From contig NC_083562.1 of NCBI RefSeq assembly GCF_019925205.1, forward strand, positions 26,102,001 through 26,166,000: a DNA stretch of 64,000 nucleotides. Direction: 5' to 3'. How positions within the stretch are numbered: the stretch's first letter is position 1; each line of letters begins with the position of its first letter. Positions 35,801 to 47,256 of this stretch are shown here, in pieces. The notes under the pieces are model-generated. The model was given only the letters and a program-made list of their open reading frames with translations, searched no databases and had not been told where the DNA came from. Both the position numbers and the translations under genes were made by a program. Origin of the DNA: Metopolophium dirhodum (taxonomy: Eukaryota > Arthropoda > Insecta > Hemiptera > Aphididae).

Positions 35801-36835
35801 AGGAACTGCTCCGGGCTGGTGTCACTGTTTTCCAGGATCTACCGGTTGGTCGGAACCTGCAGCACCACGTTTCTGTCAGCGTCGCTGCCACCGTGAACGC
35901 GTCAGAGGAGGCCCACTACCTGACCATGGACGCGGTGTCCGAGTTCTTGGCCACGCGCACCGGCCCACTGGCCAGCACGGGACTCACGCAGACCACAGGA
36001 TTTTTGACCACCTCATACTCGGTCAATGGGGTGAGTAATAATTTTTTAGGTATAATTGGTTAGATCGTCGTATAAGAGCAGCAACGATAACTCGCGGTGA
36101 TCGACTGTCGGCATTCCAGTGTTTTTGTTATAATTTAGATAGGTATCGTATAAGGTCAATAAAATATATACTTCCGTATGTTAGGTACCCGATGCACAGG
36201 TGTACTTCGATGGTCTGGCACCCAACTGTGACAAGATTCCCGTGGATCCGGATGGTCCGGCGTACCGCAAGTATGAGGGTTCGAGGGCGTACGTGTGGGC
36301 CAGACCAACGTACCTGTTGACAAGGAGCAAGGGCTACATCGCGCTGCGGACCGGCAACCCGTTGGATGACCCGATCATCCAGCCCAATTACTTCCAAGAC
36401 CCACGGGACGTGCTGGCCATGGTGGAAAGCATACGGGTCGTATTGGCACTGATGGACACGTGGGCGTTGAGGAAGTGGGACATGCAACCGGACACTACGC
36501 CATATCAGGGATGCGCGCAACACGTGTACGGCACGGACGCGTACTGGGCGTGCGTGGTGGTCACCGACACAAAACCCGAGAACCACCATTCGGGAACTTG
36601 CAAGATGGGACCGATCGACGATCCGGAGACGGTGGTCGACCCGGAGCTCCGGGTACTCGGTGTGGCCAACTTGAGGGTGATGGACGCGTCTGTGTTCCCC
36701 ACCGGGCCCAACTGCAATCCCATGGCGCCAGTCATAATGGTAGCCGAGAAGGGATCGGATATGGTCAAGCAGACGTGGAGTGCATATGCACACGAGAACA
36801 ACGTGCCACCTTACAAAAAGCCAAGGACGGCATGA
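31857..36835 (+). CDS. GMC oxidoreductase 3, divergent member, 631 aa
   Basis: Exons are 31857-32595, 35525-36030 and 36185-36835; phases 1 and 0. The N-terminus (about 65 residues) is Ser/Cys/Gly-rich with one hydrophobic patch (GLAFFMSLVDLVI, 27-39). FAD motif GGGVAG is at 74-79. Signature 1 is altered: WPRGKMLGGTGAMTGMMYSRG begins at 143 and lacks the usual GGSSxxN. Signature 2 is LSAGVVGSAHLLLVSGIGP. NLQHHV replaces NLQDHV. The His region reads ENHHSGTCKMG instead of IYHPVGTCKMG; the His aligned with the catalytic one is about residue 549. CNPMAP replaces NTNAP but keeps the Asn. The family fold is certain; activity or substrate may have shifted. Exon 1 is the most GC-rich GMC exon in the window. 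Intron 1 is 2.9 kb and repeat-bearing. A poly(A) signal is at 37071. Confidence 0.94.
32797..32841 (+). repeat. (TG)n microsatellite in GMC-3 intron 1
   Basis: About 45 bases of TG/CG dinucleotides, pure TG in the second half, just followed by a G-rich GGGGGGGAGGTGGG stretch. Confidence 0.9.
33823..34026. repeat. C16 tract with mirrored G tract and duplicated flank
   Basis: A run of 16 C (33823-33838) preceded by GGAGTTAA is mirrored by GGGGGGAGGGGGGCTAACTCC at about 33954-33974, its near reverse complement. A 40-base segment containing ATTTAGCAAATTAATTGTAA (about 33870) is repeated in direct orientation at about 34000 (ATTTAGCAAATCAATTGCAA). It lies in GMC-3 intron 1. Either repeat could be a transposon end; the combination suggests an inserted and partly duplicated element. 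Confidence 0.6.
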
Positions 36836-37070
36836 TAATATTATACCTAGGTAGTGATTATAGCGATATCGTGGACCTGACCCATGTGGCCATGTGTGTA
36901 TACATATAGGACCAATTCACCTTTATTTATTTACTTCACATTTCTTGGATGATGTGAAGGTATATTATCGTAACGTACATTAAGTAGTATATTACCGAGA
37001 CCATCAATTTCGGCAAACATACGTCACGTTTTAACTTTAAGTGTATATTTATTTGTGTTGAAAACAGAAA

Positions 37071-37076
37071 AATAAA
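37071..37076 (+). terminator. Poly(A) signal of GMC-3
   Basis: AATAAA begins 236 bases after the GMC-3 stop and is followed by a GT-rich stretch (AGTGTTTTAATGTGT) about 20 bases later, as expected for a cleavage site. Confidence 0.6.
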
Positions 37077-37808
37077 TCCTCAATGTAAAAAGTGTTTTAA
37101 TGTGTATTTCTCTGAGTGGTTACATAGTACATACTATTAGAATTTTTTATTAACGGGTATAACTTTTAAAGGATAAAAACATATAATATTTCATAACCAA
37201 ACTCTTTGAGAATTTTATTTATAATGTATAAGTATATTATAATTTATATCGATGCTTAAATAAGCTAGAATGTTTAAGTTATTCAAGTGTTTTTGATTAT
37301 TTTTGGAACAAAAATATCTGGACAAAAGTTAAGATTGAATGAAATAAGAACTAAGAATACAATTCAATATTTATTATAAAAATCAAGAATCTAACAGAAG
37401 TGTACTTTTAGGTTTAAGTAATAACTGTGGAAACTATTATACTTCAAATAATATAGGACGTTTACCTGGTCAACAATTTATTCCGGAAAAGGAACAACTA
37501 AAGTCTAGTTGTTAGACTATAAAGTCAGACGAGTGATTATTTTAACTCAGCAAAGTTAAGTTAATATGAGATAAATAAAAAAAGTTATAGTGAATTTAAT
37601 TGTTGTTAACTTAGTTAAGTTAAAAGTTAATATACAATTGTTTTAATTTTATTAAGTTAAAAAAAGTTATTTTTTTGTATAATGGCACTAGCATACTTAA
37701 TTATTTAACAACTCCAAACTATATAGGTAGGTAGTGTTTAATGTTGATTATATACTATTTCATTAATATTTTTCGTCACCAAAAAAAAAATAAAATTGTT
37801 GCAATTAG

Positions 37809-37838
37809 TACTTACTTACTTACTTACTTACTTACTTA
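37809..37838 (+). repeat. (TTAC)n tetranucleotide microsatellite
   Basis: About seven uninterrupted TTAC/ACTT units. Confidence 0.85.
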
Positions 37839-38238
37839 ACCTAACCTATAGCAGTTTAATATTTATAATTTGTTATTATACTAATATATAATATTACGAT
37901 TCATTATAAAGTATACAGTATATACCATTTACACGGATCTCAGTATTGCCCATTAGTTACAATAGGTAATAGGTATATAGTTTTCGAATAATGTCAGTCT
38001 TCGAAAATAATAAAACTATAGTCTATTATTAACACTGGTTTTGTGATTATTATTTGTTGATACTTATTAATTTTATTTCCAATAAGTTAATTTCAACTTA
38101 GAAATTCATACGAAACATTACCTGAAATAATTTTTGACAAGAAATTATGGTACTTTTTATTATAGACTATAGTCTATAGAGAATAAAATAAATAGTAATA
38201 TATCATACATTTATTATACTTATAATATTTATTTATTT

Positions 38239-38609
38239 TAAATTCTGAGTGGTTTTACAATGGTATTTATTTTTTTATTTTTTATCTTGTATACCAAATT
38301 TCTACCAGAAGGAGTGCTTCGATTTGAACATATAGTATAGTATCCTATCTTTTAGCAAATTTGATCAAGATGGTTCTTTAGAAAGGTAATTTTTTTATTT
38401 TCTCAATTGTTATTTAATGCCACGGGAAAAACCACCGACAAATTACGAAAAACCGCTAAAGAGGGGATTTTAATTTCTAACGCTTTGTTTATCACCATAA
38501 AAACGAATAAAAAATAATAATGTTCTAATATTAGTTCAACTTATAGGCTATAATAAATAATAACAATATAAAATATCCAAACTGACAAACCGTCTCCGCT
38601 CAGAATTGT
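38239..38609 (+). mobile_element. ATTCTGAG-family element, short copy C
   Basis: The left end is AAATTCTGAGTGGTTTTACAA and the right end is CCGTCTCCGCTCAGAATTG. The termini are inverted repeats (AATTCTGAG and CTCAGAATT). Internally it carries the family word AACGCTTTGTTTATCACCAT. At about 370 bp it is an internally deleted copy. Confidence 0.55.
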
Positions 38610-39870
38610 TTTTCTTATACAATGATATTAATATATTATTTCATTGAATTCAAGTCTAATACAATCCATTATACATTGACACACTTGTAACCTACTGTAC
38701 AGCAGAGCGACATCCACTTACCCGATTTTTTATTTTTATTTTCTATATTAAATAATACATTTATTAATAGTACCTGAATAATATTTTGTAATATTTTATT
38801 ATATGAAAAACGTATTATTTGGAATTTATTGGTATCACTTAAGTTTGGATTTTTTGTTAATCTACCGACTGCAATGTATACTAATATACTATACATCTTA
38901 ACACTAATATTATACGTACAGTCATTAATTATTATTACTCTTATACTATCGTTAATCATTGTCCTCTCTGTGCAAAGTTTGATACAAATGTATCTTCGTA
39001 GTTAAAGTTTATCGATTCATTAATCTGTTTTGTCGAAACCGGATTCGAACGCAATGTAATGTATTAAATAAATAATTATTTATAAATAGCGTTATAATAT
39101 CACTAAATTATTATAGTTTTTCGTGGAAATTTTGAAGAGTTTGGTGTTTCTCAACGCACGCGGGGGCCGGGAGAAAACTATATCACGTTGTGTACATTCG
39201 TATAAACAATAAATAATGATTAAAAACAATTCGGGTCCAGGATGATCATCGGACCGAAACAAATGAGTTCAGTGTAATACGTCCTAGATTTTCGTTTTTT
39301 GTTTAAATATATTTCGTCATAACAATAACAAAACGGTCTAGACTATTATAGGCACACAATGATGAAACGTTAATTTTCGGGGAACCATTCCAACAATATA
39401 TTTAAATTGTAATTTGTAAGTTTTTTATTAATTTTAAGTTTGACTTGTGATATAAAACAAAAAAAGTACGGTATATTACGATATATTCTTTTAAAATTAT
39501 TTATTTACAAATTAACCTATTTTAATGTTTGAATAAACGTACAAATACAATTTTGTATAATTAATAATTATATAATATAAGTATTTGGTCGTAATTTATG
39601 CATGCACGAATAGTCGTCATTATAATACTTTTACACCACACTTGCAGTATTGTAAATACGAAAGTCGAAATTTATTATACAAGAAAATGTGGTACTTCGT
39701 TATATTAAAAACAATAGTGAAAGTACATGTAATATAAAAATGTATTAAATCTTTAAATATTTACTTCATAATGCATGGATATGGAGGGCTTAAATAATTA
39801 TAATCAAAGTTACAATGTATTATAAAAATATATTTAAAAATATAATAGTTTATTATATTATAATATACTA

Positions 39871-40250
39871 GCTGATCCCGCGCACTTCGTTGCCCGTAAA
39901 AAATGACAACTCTTAAAAAAATTGTGAACAATTGTAACACTCCATTTGGGTGTAACTTGCTGCAGTAAGTGCAACTCAGCCACCTTTGTAGGCAATGTGT
40001 AAAAATTCGATTTGATACATGCTTGTACCTCATCTGCCCGAATAACCAATGGAAACCAATAATAAATAAATACTAATTTTTACTAAGTATTTCTCCATTT
40101 ATTAACAAAATTTGCATCGTAAATCTCAAAATTCCTGTTTGACCACCTTCTCGGGTTGGGTCTACTTAAGCACCCGCAAAAAATGTTAGCAACATCGGTG
40201 CAGCTGTTTAGGAGGAGTTTGAGTACTTACACACGGACAGAAGATATATA
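39871..40250 (+). repeat. Interspersed repeat (AGCTGATCCCG family), copy 2
   Basis: It starts CTAGCTGATCCCGCGCACTT followed by CGTTGCCCGTAAAAAAT, and ends GGAGGAGTTTGAGTAC, followed by an (AT)n tract. It is collinear with copy 1 at 5217-5670, in the same orientation. The 90- and 63-codon minus frames across it are shadows. Confidence 0.65.
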
Positions 40251-40703
40251 TATATATATAAGATATAATAACAGATACACGATTAGGTAGTTAGGAACTA
40301 GCATAACGGAAGGCTGCTCGGAAGTATTGTAGGAGTTGCATATTATTCTATTTGCTCTTGAATTGTAGCAGACTAAGCTAGAACATCTGAGCTATACTAT
40401 ATTGTGGTGAGTTTAAAAGTCAAAAATGTAAAATTTGGTCAATTTTAAGAAAATTTTGCATATTTTTTGTTTTTCATACGCATAATATTATGCATACTTA
40501 ATATTTTCTAAAAAAATTGATCTTTTTCTTCCTTAAGCTGTCTATTCTAATATCAAACTCAATATTATATTTTAATGTAGATATTTATACCTTGACTATT
40601 AATTTCACGACAATGGGGCGATGTGCACTTATATCCTGATGTACTATCTTTTTGATTTTATTTTTTAAACTATTTTTTCAGTTAAAAAAAATATCGAAAT
40701 GCC

Positions 40704-40706
<3 letters not shown>

Positions 40707-40736
<30 letters not shown>
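40707..40736 (+). repeat. T30 homopolymer
   Basis: Thirty uninterrupted T. It may mark the A-tail of a minus-strand retroposon, but no recognisable body was found beside it. Confidence 0.8.
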
Positions 40737-40738
<2 letters not shown>

Positions 40739-43700
40739 TTTTAATCTAGAATTTATACAATCTATACTACAAAAAAAAGTACAATAAGCATAATGTATGT
40801 TTTTAAATTAAGTGCAATAGCTTGAATGTCTTGAGAGAAGAAACCGTCCAGTGAAGATACTTCGACTTGAATTTCATATTTAAAATGTGAAAAATTGATT
40901 TTTTTTCATATTTTATCGACATATCTTTTAGTGCAAATTGATAGCGACATATTAAAATATTTTTTTTGAAATTTTGAATTTTTTTGTGCAGTTTTTTCTT
41001 TTTTTAGCTCTTACAACTTCCTAGGTCTAAACATAGGTAATTTTTTTAACTAACTTTTTATCTAATAGTTTTTGTGTAAAAACGTTCTCCCATAGTTTTT
41101 TTTTTAAATTTTCAGGAAGGAAATTAAAAAATGTTACTATTCAGTTAATCGTTGAACTACGTACCTTGGTGCTATCTATGCCTATTATTTATTTTTATTC
41201 TATACAGATGGATAATAAGTATCTCTAACCTATCATGAAATTGTTAAAAACTTTTTTTTTTTCCAAATGAAAAAATATAATATCTCATTGTTAATGTAAT
41301 TTATTTTTGGCGGTTGGCTCCAACTAGAATTTAATACGAATATGTAATAAAATGAATAAAATAGATATTGCATTTTAGAGTGTAAAATGTATAACAATAA
41401 TGAAACCTACATTAATGGACAATGAATCATGTTTTTTTTCATTAATTCTGATTAGAAGTTTATAATATTTTACTATCGTCGAAGAATTTAATTGAGATTG
41501 TGCGTACGTAGCACATATGGATACACCTACCTATTAATAATTGAAATGCTGGAAATATGAAAAATTAAATTAACAACCAATATTATAATAGCAATTATTT
41601 TTGCAAACAATCCCAAACCAGTTTTTTTTTAAGTATTTATAAAAGCCAATGTTTGTGCATATTGCATTTGAAGGTATTGTTCTTTTTATATTATGTTTGT
41701 AGATATAGACTATAGATAATATTATAATATTTAGATCGGCAATAGTAAACTGTGTACCAGTTTACTATTGCCTATACAATGTTATTTTGGTCAAACGCAG
41801 TTATTTCTGTTAAAGCTTCTCCTGAAGGTCAGAAGGTCACACATTGGCACATCATAATATAGTTTTGAATTTTATCTTTTAAGGGATTTTTTACTTTTTA
41901 ATCAAGGCTATTTACTACCTATATAACTTACCAGTCGGTAGTCTATGTGTGGCTCACCACAATAATTGTTCAACTATATCGACACTTACTATCGATATTC
42001 ACTGAAGCAAAACTCGTAGGTCAAGTCTGAGCTAAGTGCAACTATTTGTTTTATTTATTTTTATTGATCTAGATAACTAGATGAGTGTGGTTAACACATA
42101 TATATTTCTTTAATATAAGTAAAAGAAAATAATTTCTAAATTTTCTTTATAGATATACTGGTTTTATCGAATGGTGTATTATTCATATTTGAATTTAAAA
42201 TTCAAACATTAAATAAAATTTAACGAATCTTCATAAATATTATCATTGGTACTTATAATACAGATAATCATTATTGTAAAATATAAATGCATAATATTTT
42301 TGGAGAATGGTGTTCAAATGCCCTTTACTCAACATATTAAATAAAATGTTTTAATATTTTCAAACTTATTTATTATAAAAGAATGAAAAACAAAAAAATG
42401 AATTCAAAGTATATTGCTAAATATTTATTGACGCAATATAAAACATTATGCAATATTTTTTTACTATTTGTGATATTTACCAAATATTTTACAGATAATA
42501 GTTTGGTTTATTTTTTATCCGTTTAGTAATAATAGGTAGGTACACTTTTAAAAAGAATAAGAAAAAAAAACCCAAAAATATCTCAATGACTCGTGACTGT
42601 TAAATATACAGTAGGTACCTACAGAAATATAATATAAAATAAATAAGACCTAAATTGAATACACATTATAAGTATTATATTATATTACTTATACAATTTT
42701 ATAAAATATTTAAGGAGTAATAACAAATCTAATTACAACCTACTAAAAATATTTTAACTTGTATACAAATAATTATAATTAGTAACGACTTAAAAAGGGT
42801 TTTTTTTATAATGTTAAAATAAATATATATTTCACAGCTAATTTTCACTGCAAACATAATTTTTAATTCGTATGGGTAAGTAAAAATACGTATTTAGTAG
42901 ACTAATCTAAATTCTTTTATTTTTTTTATCAAATACATTCTTTAGATTTCAAATTTTTAAAGTAAAACCCAGTTTTATAATTGTAAATTTATTCTGTGAG
43001 TTAAAAAATGTCGATTGTTGATAGATTATTAATTGTTACTTGTTACTATAGGTACAATATATTATACTTACACTATACTTTAATATTATAGGTAATATAA
43101 CATAAATTATACGATTTTTAAATTGAAATGCTGTATTTTAGCCAATAAAATATGTTTTTTTTAAAGTAAGAAATTTAGTAGTTTTTACTATACCTATACG
43201 ACTGATGGTTTAATGTTGGTTTTGGTTAACAAACATTGTAGTATACAATTTAGATTTTGTCAATACTAGAGCACGTAACTATGTGGCTATGAATCATAGC
43301 CTATGATAGGAGTCAATTATCGTTTGTTGGTTTTATCGTGAATGTTATTGACACTTGGAGGGAAAAAATTATCACGCTTGGCTCAGCAATACTAAAATGA
43401 TCAATCTATATCGAGCGGATCACGAGGAACGTTTAATTTTTAATTTTGTAGTGTTTAGTTCTTTAATTTTTTTTAAATAAATTATTTTACTTAGTTTATG
43501 TTATGTGTAAAAATTAAATAATTATTCTAGTGAAACATTTCAATACCATCGACGATACAAATCTAATTATCAATAGGTATGTAATAAATCATTTACTCAT
43601 GACCGTTATATAAGTACGGTTCAAAACACATTGTTTGGATCAAGATATAATATATATGATTTAAATTTATAAAATGTATATAATTTAAACGAGACAATCA

Positions 43701-43834
43701 TAAAAATATAATTGTTTTGAAAATATATAAAAAGTCTATAAATATATCTATAGGGACAAGGTTTGTTTTTACTATTTTAACTAAATAGGTTTTAAGTGAA
43801 ATATAGTAGTTTAAACACAATGTACGCATTTGAA

Positions 43835-44645
43835 TGGGAACGATGAATGTAGGTATTGGTTTTACAATAATGCGTGTTTTTTTAAATAATGGTTTTTTTT
43901 TCATCTTGCTTGGAGTTCAAAAAAATGCTTCAACTATGATAAGTTTTTGATACCTAGGAATTAGGATCTAGTAATAAGTTCCCTTCGGAAAGTAAGAATT
44001 GAAAAACATCAGTCCATTTTAAAATAATTGGAACAAATAACAACCTAACAAAAATAAGGAAAAAATATTTGTGGGAATAATACAACAGTTTTCGACTATG
44101 TCTTTATATTATATATTTATTTTCTTTATGATTCATAAAGGAATAATCATAGAGATTTGAATTTTTTGCTAAATATAGGATGATGTAATTTTTAAAATAT
44201 TTTGGCTTTTATATTTTCTATTTATAGATATTATTTTGGTTTATTTTTGATAAATGTAGATAAAAAAATTTTTCTTATCCTCAAACCTTAAAAATGTAAT
44301 AGGTGAAAGATTCCTTTTAAGTTGTTTTTATTGCAACTTATAAATATCTAAAATACATACCTATTCATAATTTTTTTTTATAAGCCACAATAATTGTATA
44401 TTAAAATATCAGACTAATTTTAAATTTTTTAAGGTATCCCATTTATATTGGGTCGATATTGAGTTATATGTTATTGGGTAATATCAATATAATATTAATA
44501 TATGCGATGATTTTGCTAAAAAAACAGTTGAAGTTCAACCTAACGTTTTTCTAAATGATTAATAAATTACTTATAATAGTAGTTTTGAAATATCCTTAGA
44601 ATTAGACGATGGCACTACATTATCCGCTCAGAAAGGTTTTTCATA
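43835..44645 (+). mobile_element. ATTCTGAG-family element, diverged copy D
   Basis: The left part reads GAATGGGAACGATGAATGTAG then TTTTACAATAATG, matching copy A. The right end reads ATCCGCTCAGAAAGGTTTTT then CATACACATTATAATGAT, matching the CCGCTCAGAATCGTTTTTCTT ends of copies A and C with substitutions. Confidence 0.5.
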
Positions 44646-45823
44646 CACATTATAATGATTCTTCAATGACTTCAAATTTAACACACCTACAGATTAGGTA
44701 CGCTCAAAATATATATGAAACCGCAGAGCATAAGTTCCCTGTAAAATATATTGATCTAAATTTTTTATTAATTTTTAGAAAATATTGGATGATTATAATA
44801 TCCAAACGGGGTGTATATAGGAGAGGATTTGGATGTTAGACGAGACATTTAGTTATAGAGTACAATTTAACGTATTTTGAAATAATATATGAACACTATA
44901 ATAATATATTTTTACATACCGATGACCTGGTAGCAATACACGGAGCAAGCGATGAAACTAGTTAGCTGAACGATTATTATTACACATTTTGTTATAATAT
45001 ATGGCGGAACTCCGTGATATTACATAACTAATGATTAAATATACGTAAAATATATATTTTTTATAATTATTATATTATAATAATAAAATACAAATACGGT
45101 TATGGTGTGTTCACCAGCTTCTAATTTAATTCATATAATTTGTTGAAGAATACGACTATATATTTTACTTCAGTATAACTTGACTCTAAAGTTTTATAAT
45201 TGTAAAATAATTATGAATTTTAATTTTTGATTTATACTAATATTTGTCGAACAATATTTTACGAGAAAATATAAATTCACAAGATCGCACAATTTTTCAT
45301 GATTATAGGTAAATTAAAAAAAATATTAAACATTTCATATTTCAGTAATTGTATCCAATTAAATCGTTTAAACACATTTTCATAATCCCTATTAGAATCA
45401 CTATTAATTACGTATTTTCAAACAGTTATGTACCATGTCAGAGTATATGAAAAAAATAACACAAATGTAAATATTTGTTTAAAACATATATGTATACACC
45501 AATTATTGAATAAGTAGGCTACGAAAAATTAAACTGCTGTATAAATGTGAAATTGAACGTAAAAACGTTGCAAAAATACTGTTAAACGTTGTATTCTTTG
45601 TAATTCTATCTATTTAGGTACACAATCAATTATGCAACGTGGAAAATATATAGGAATATAATTTGACACGGGTGGCCACTGGCCATTAGATGAATATTGG
45701 TTTATAAGAACACGATCACAGTTCAATGGTTTTTGATGATACCTACATTCTTTAGAGTTTAGACAATAAATTGCGATTTAATAATTCAATGTAAACATAT
45801 TTTGTGCATGTCAAAACAGTAAC

Positions 45824-46145
45824 GAAATAAAATAGGGGGACGGAGTGGCCGAGCGGTCTAAGGCGTCGGTTGCGACGCAGCCGGCGCCGGTTCAATTCCT
45901 TGGTCACGGGCGGCATTTTTCTTCGGGCAAGTCATGGTGTCCGGAGAACAAGTGCCGCCATCCCCCACCCGGGCATGACAGATACCTACGGGTGCCCAAT
46001 CAAAAATTCTGCCAAACACAAACACTCACGTGTAAAAACCCACCACTTCAAAAACCCTACCATCACCACAATACAACCCTACTAACAGCTGATGGCCATA
46101 AATGCCGGGCTTAAGGATCAATAAAAAAAAAAAAGAAATAAAATA
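45824..46145 (+). mobile_element. tRNA-derived SINE with 11-bp target duplication, copy 2
   Basis: The body is 45835-46134 on the plus strand, flanked by perfect 11-base direct repeats GAAATAAAATA (45824-45834 and 46135-46145). It has the same tRNA-like head, same body and A-rich tail as copy 1. The A box is TGGCCGAGCGG; the B box is slightly decayed (GGTTCAATTCC). The overlapping 89- and 71-codon frames are not genes. Confidence 0.93.
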
Positions 46146-46329
46146 TATTTTGGAGTATTCTCGAATATTATACAACAAACGAGATAACCGCCGATTTGAG
46201 CCGGGCGTACAATTTTGAATAGACAATATTATATAATATCGAAATGTGTGCTGGGAATGTACGAGTTTTATTTTACTCATCGACATTTAATAAATTTGGA
46301 TTTAATACTAAATATCGTTTTTATTATTA

Positions 46330-46948
46330 ATTAAATTCTGAGCAGAGCAACGAATGTATTGATGATTGTATTGTCTGTCATCATCTTTTGTATCAATAGA
46401 AATAGTTTTGAACTTAAAATATTTTTTGTAGAAAAGTGAATCTAGTTGGTACATGGGGGGGAGGGGGTTAAAAGTACTTTTATTAATTTTTGGAATAAAC
46501 AAAAATCAGACAAAATTGATTTTCTTATTTGGTTGTAATTATTGAACGAATAATTGTAATATTTGCAATGTTCACTTAAATGTTTGTATTAGGATTTTCT
46601 ATACATGGTTTAATTTTCAAAATAAACAATGACTTTTATCTAGCTATTTATAAATATTTGACATTTAAAATTTTTTTTTATAAATATTAATAATAATTTT
46701 TGCTTGATCACAATCTTTGAAAATTTAATAGAAGGTTCCTCATAAGTCATAATATGTTGTTATTATTACGATTTTAGTTACTTTTTTGTACCTAAATATT
46801 ATCCGAGCGGACTTGAAACTTTTACGTATTCTATAAAATTGTTTTTACGCAATGAAAGGTTTAAAACATTTAGGTTGATTTTATGCTATTTCCTATTCAT
46901 TACACCACGAACCTATTCTCATCGTTCTGCGCTGACTCAGAATTTAAT
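46330..46948 (+). mobile_element. ATTCTGAG-family element, complete copy E with 13-bp perfect inverted ends
   Basis: ATTAAATTCTGAG at 46330-46342 and CTCAGAATTTAAT at 46936-46948 are exact reverse complements. The inside follows the family order: GCAACGAATGTATTGATGAT, TGTCTGTCATCAT, AAAAGTGAATCTAGTTGGTAC, then a G-run. At 619 bp without coding capacity it is best read as a non-autonomous DNA transposon. Confidence 0.65.
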
Positions 46949-47256
46949 ATCAATTATATAATATACAATTATAATAATTAAATATTAATAATATAATAAA
47001 TGCAATATTATCGGAAAAATTGTATTGTGAATTCAAATTTAACATATATTAATTGACATTTGACATACTGACTCAATCAATGATGAGGTACTACATTAGA
47101 CACCTATACCGTACCGCAGTGTTTATAACTAGGTACTAATTACTATCCTCATTTTTTTCGTTTTGTATGTAACTCGATTGCGCTTTTCTAGCTATAGTTG
47201 AACATCACATCGTTCGTCCATCATTGTCGGCAGAATCGACAAAACTACTGAAAACT

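Larger units (their letters stand above)
37100..47150. other. 10-kb intergenic region between GMC-3 and GMC-4, repeats only
   Basis: No convincing gene. Annotated items inside are a (TTAC)n run, ATTCTGAG-family copies, the second AGCTGATCCCG repeat, a T30 tract, and SINE copy 2. A stretch of repeated AAGTTAA words (about 37545-37680) resembles one near the hAT relic at 52755-52870. The 76-codon frame at 44609-44839 overlaps the right end of an ATTCTGAG element. Confidence 0.55.

Noticed and set aside
36128..36793. 221-codon minus-strand frame
   Set aside because: Exactly antisense to GMC-3 exon 3, whose sense translation has the family motifs; the open antisense frame follows from codon bias.
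45836..45910. Possible functional tRNA gene (Leu/Ser type)
   Set aside because: The tRNA-like head is fused to a SINE body with A-tail and target duplications, and the B box and anticodon arm are degraded.
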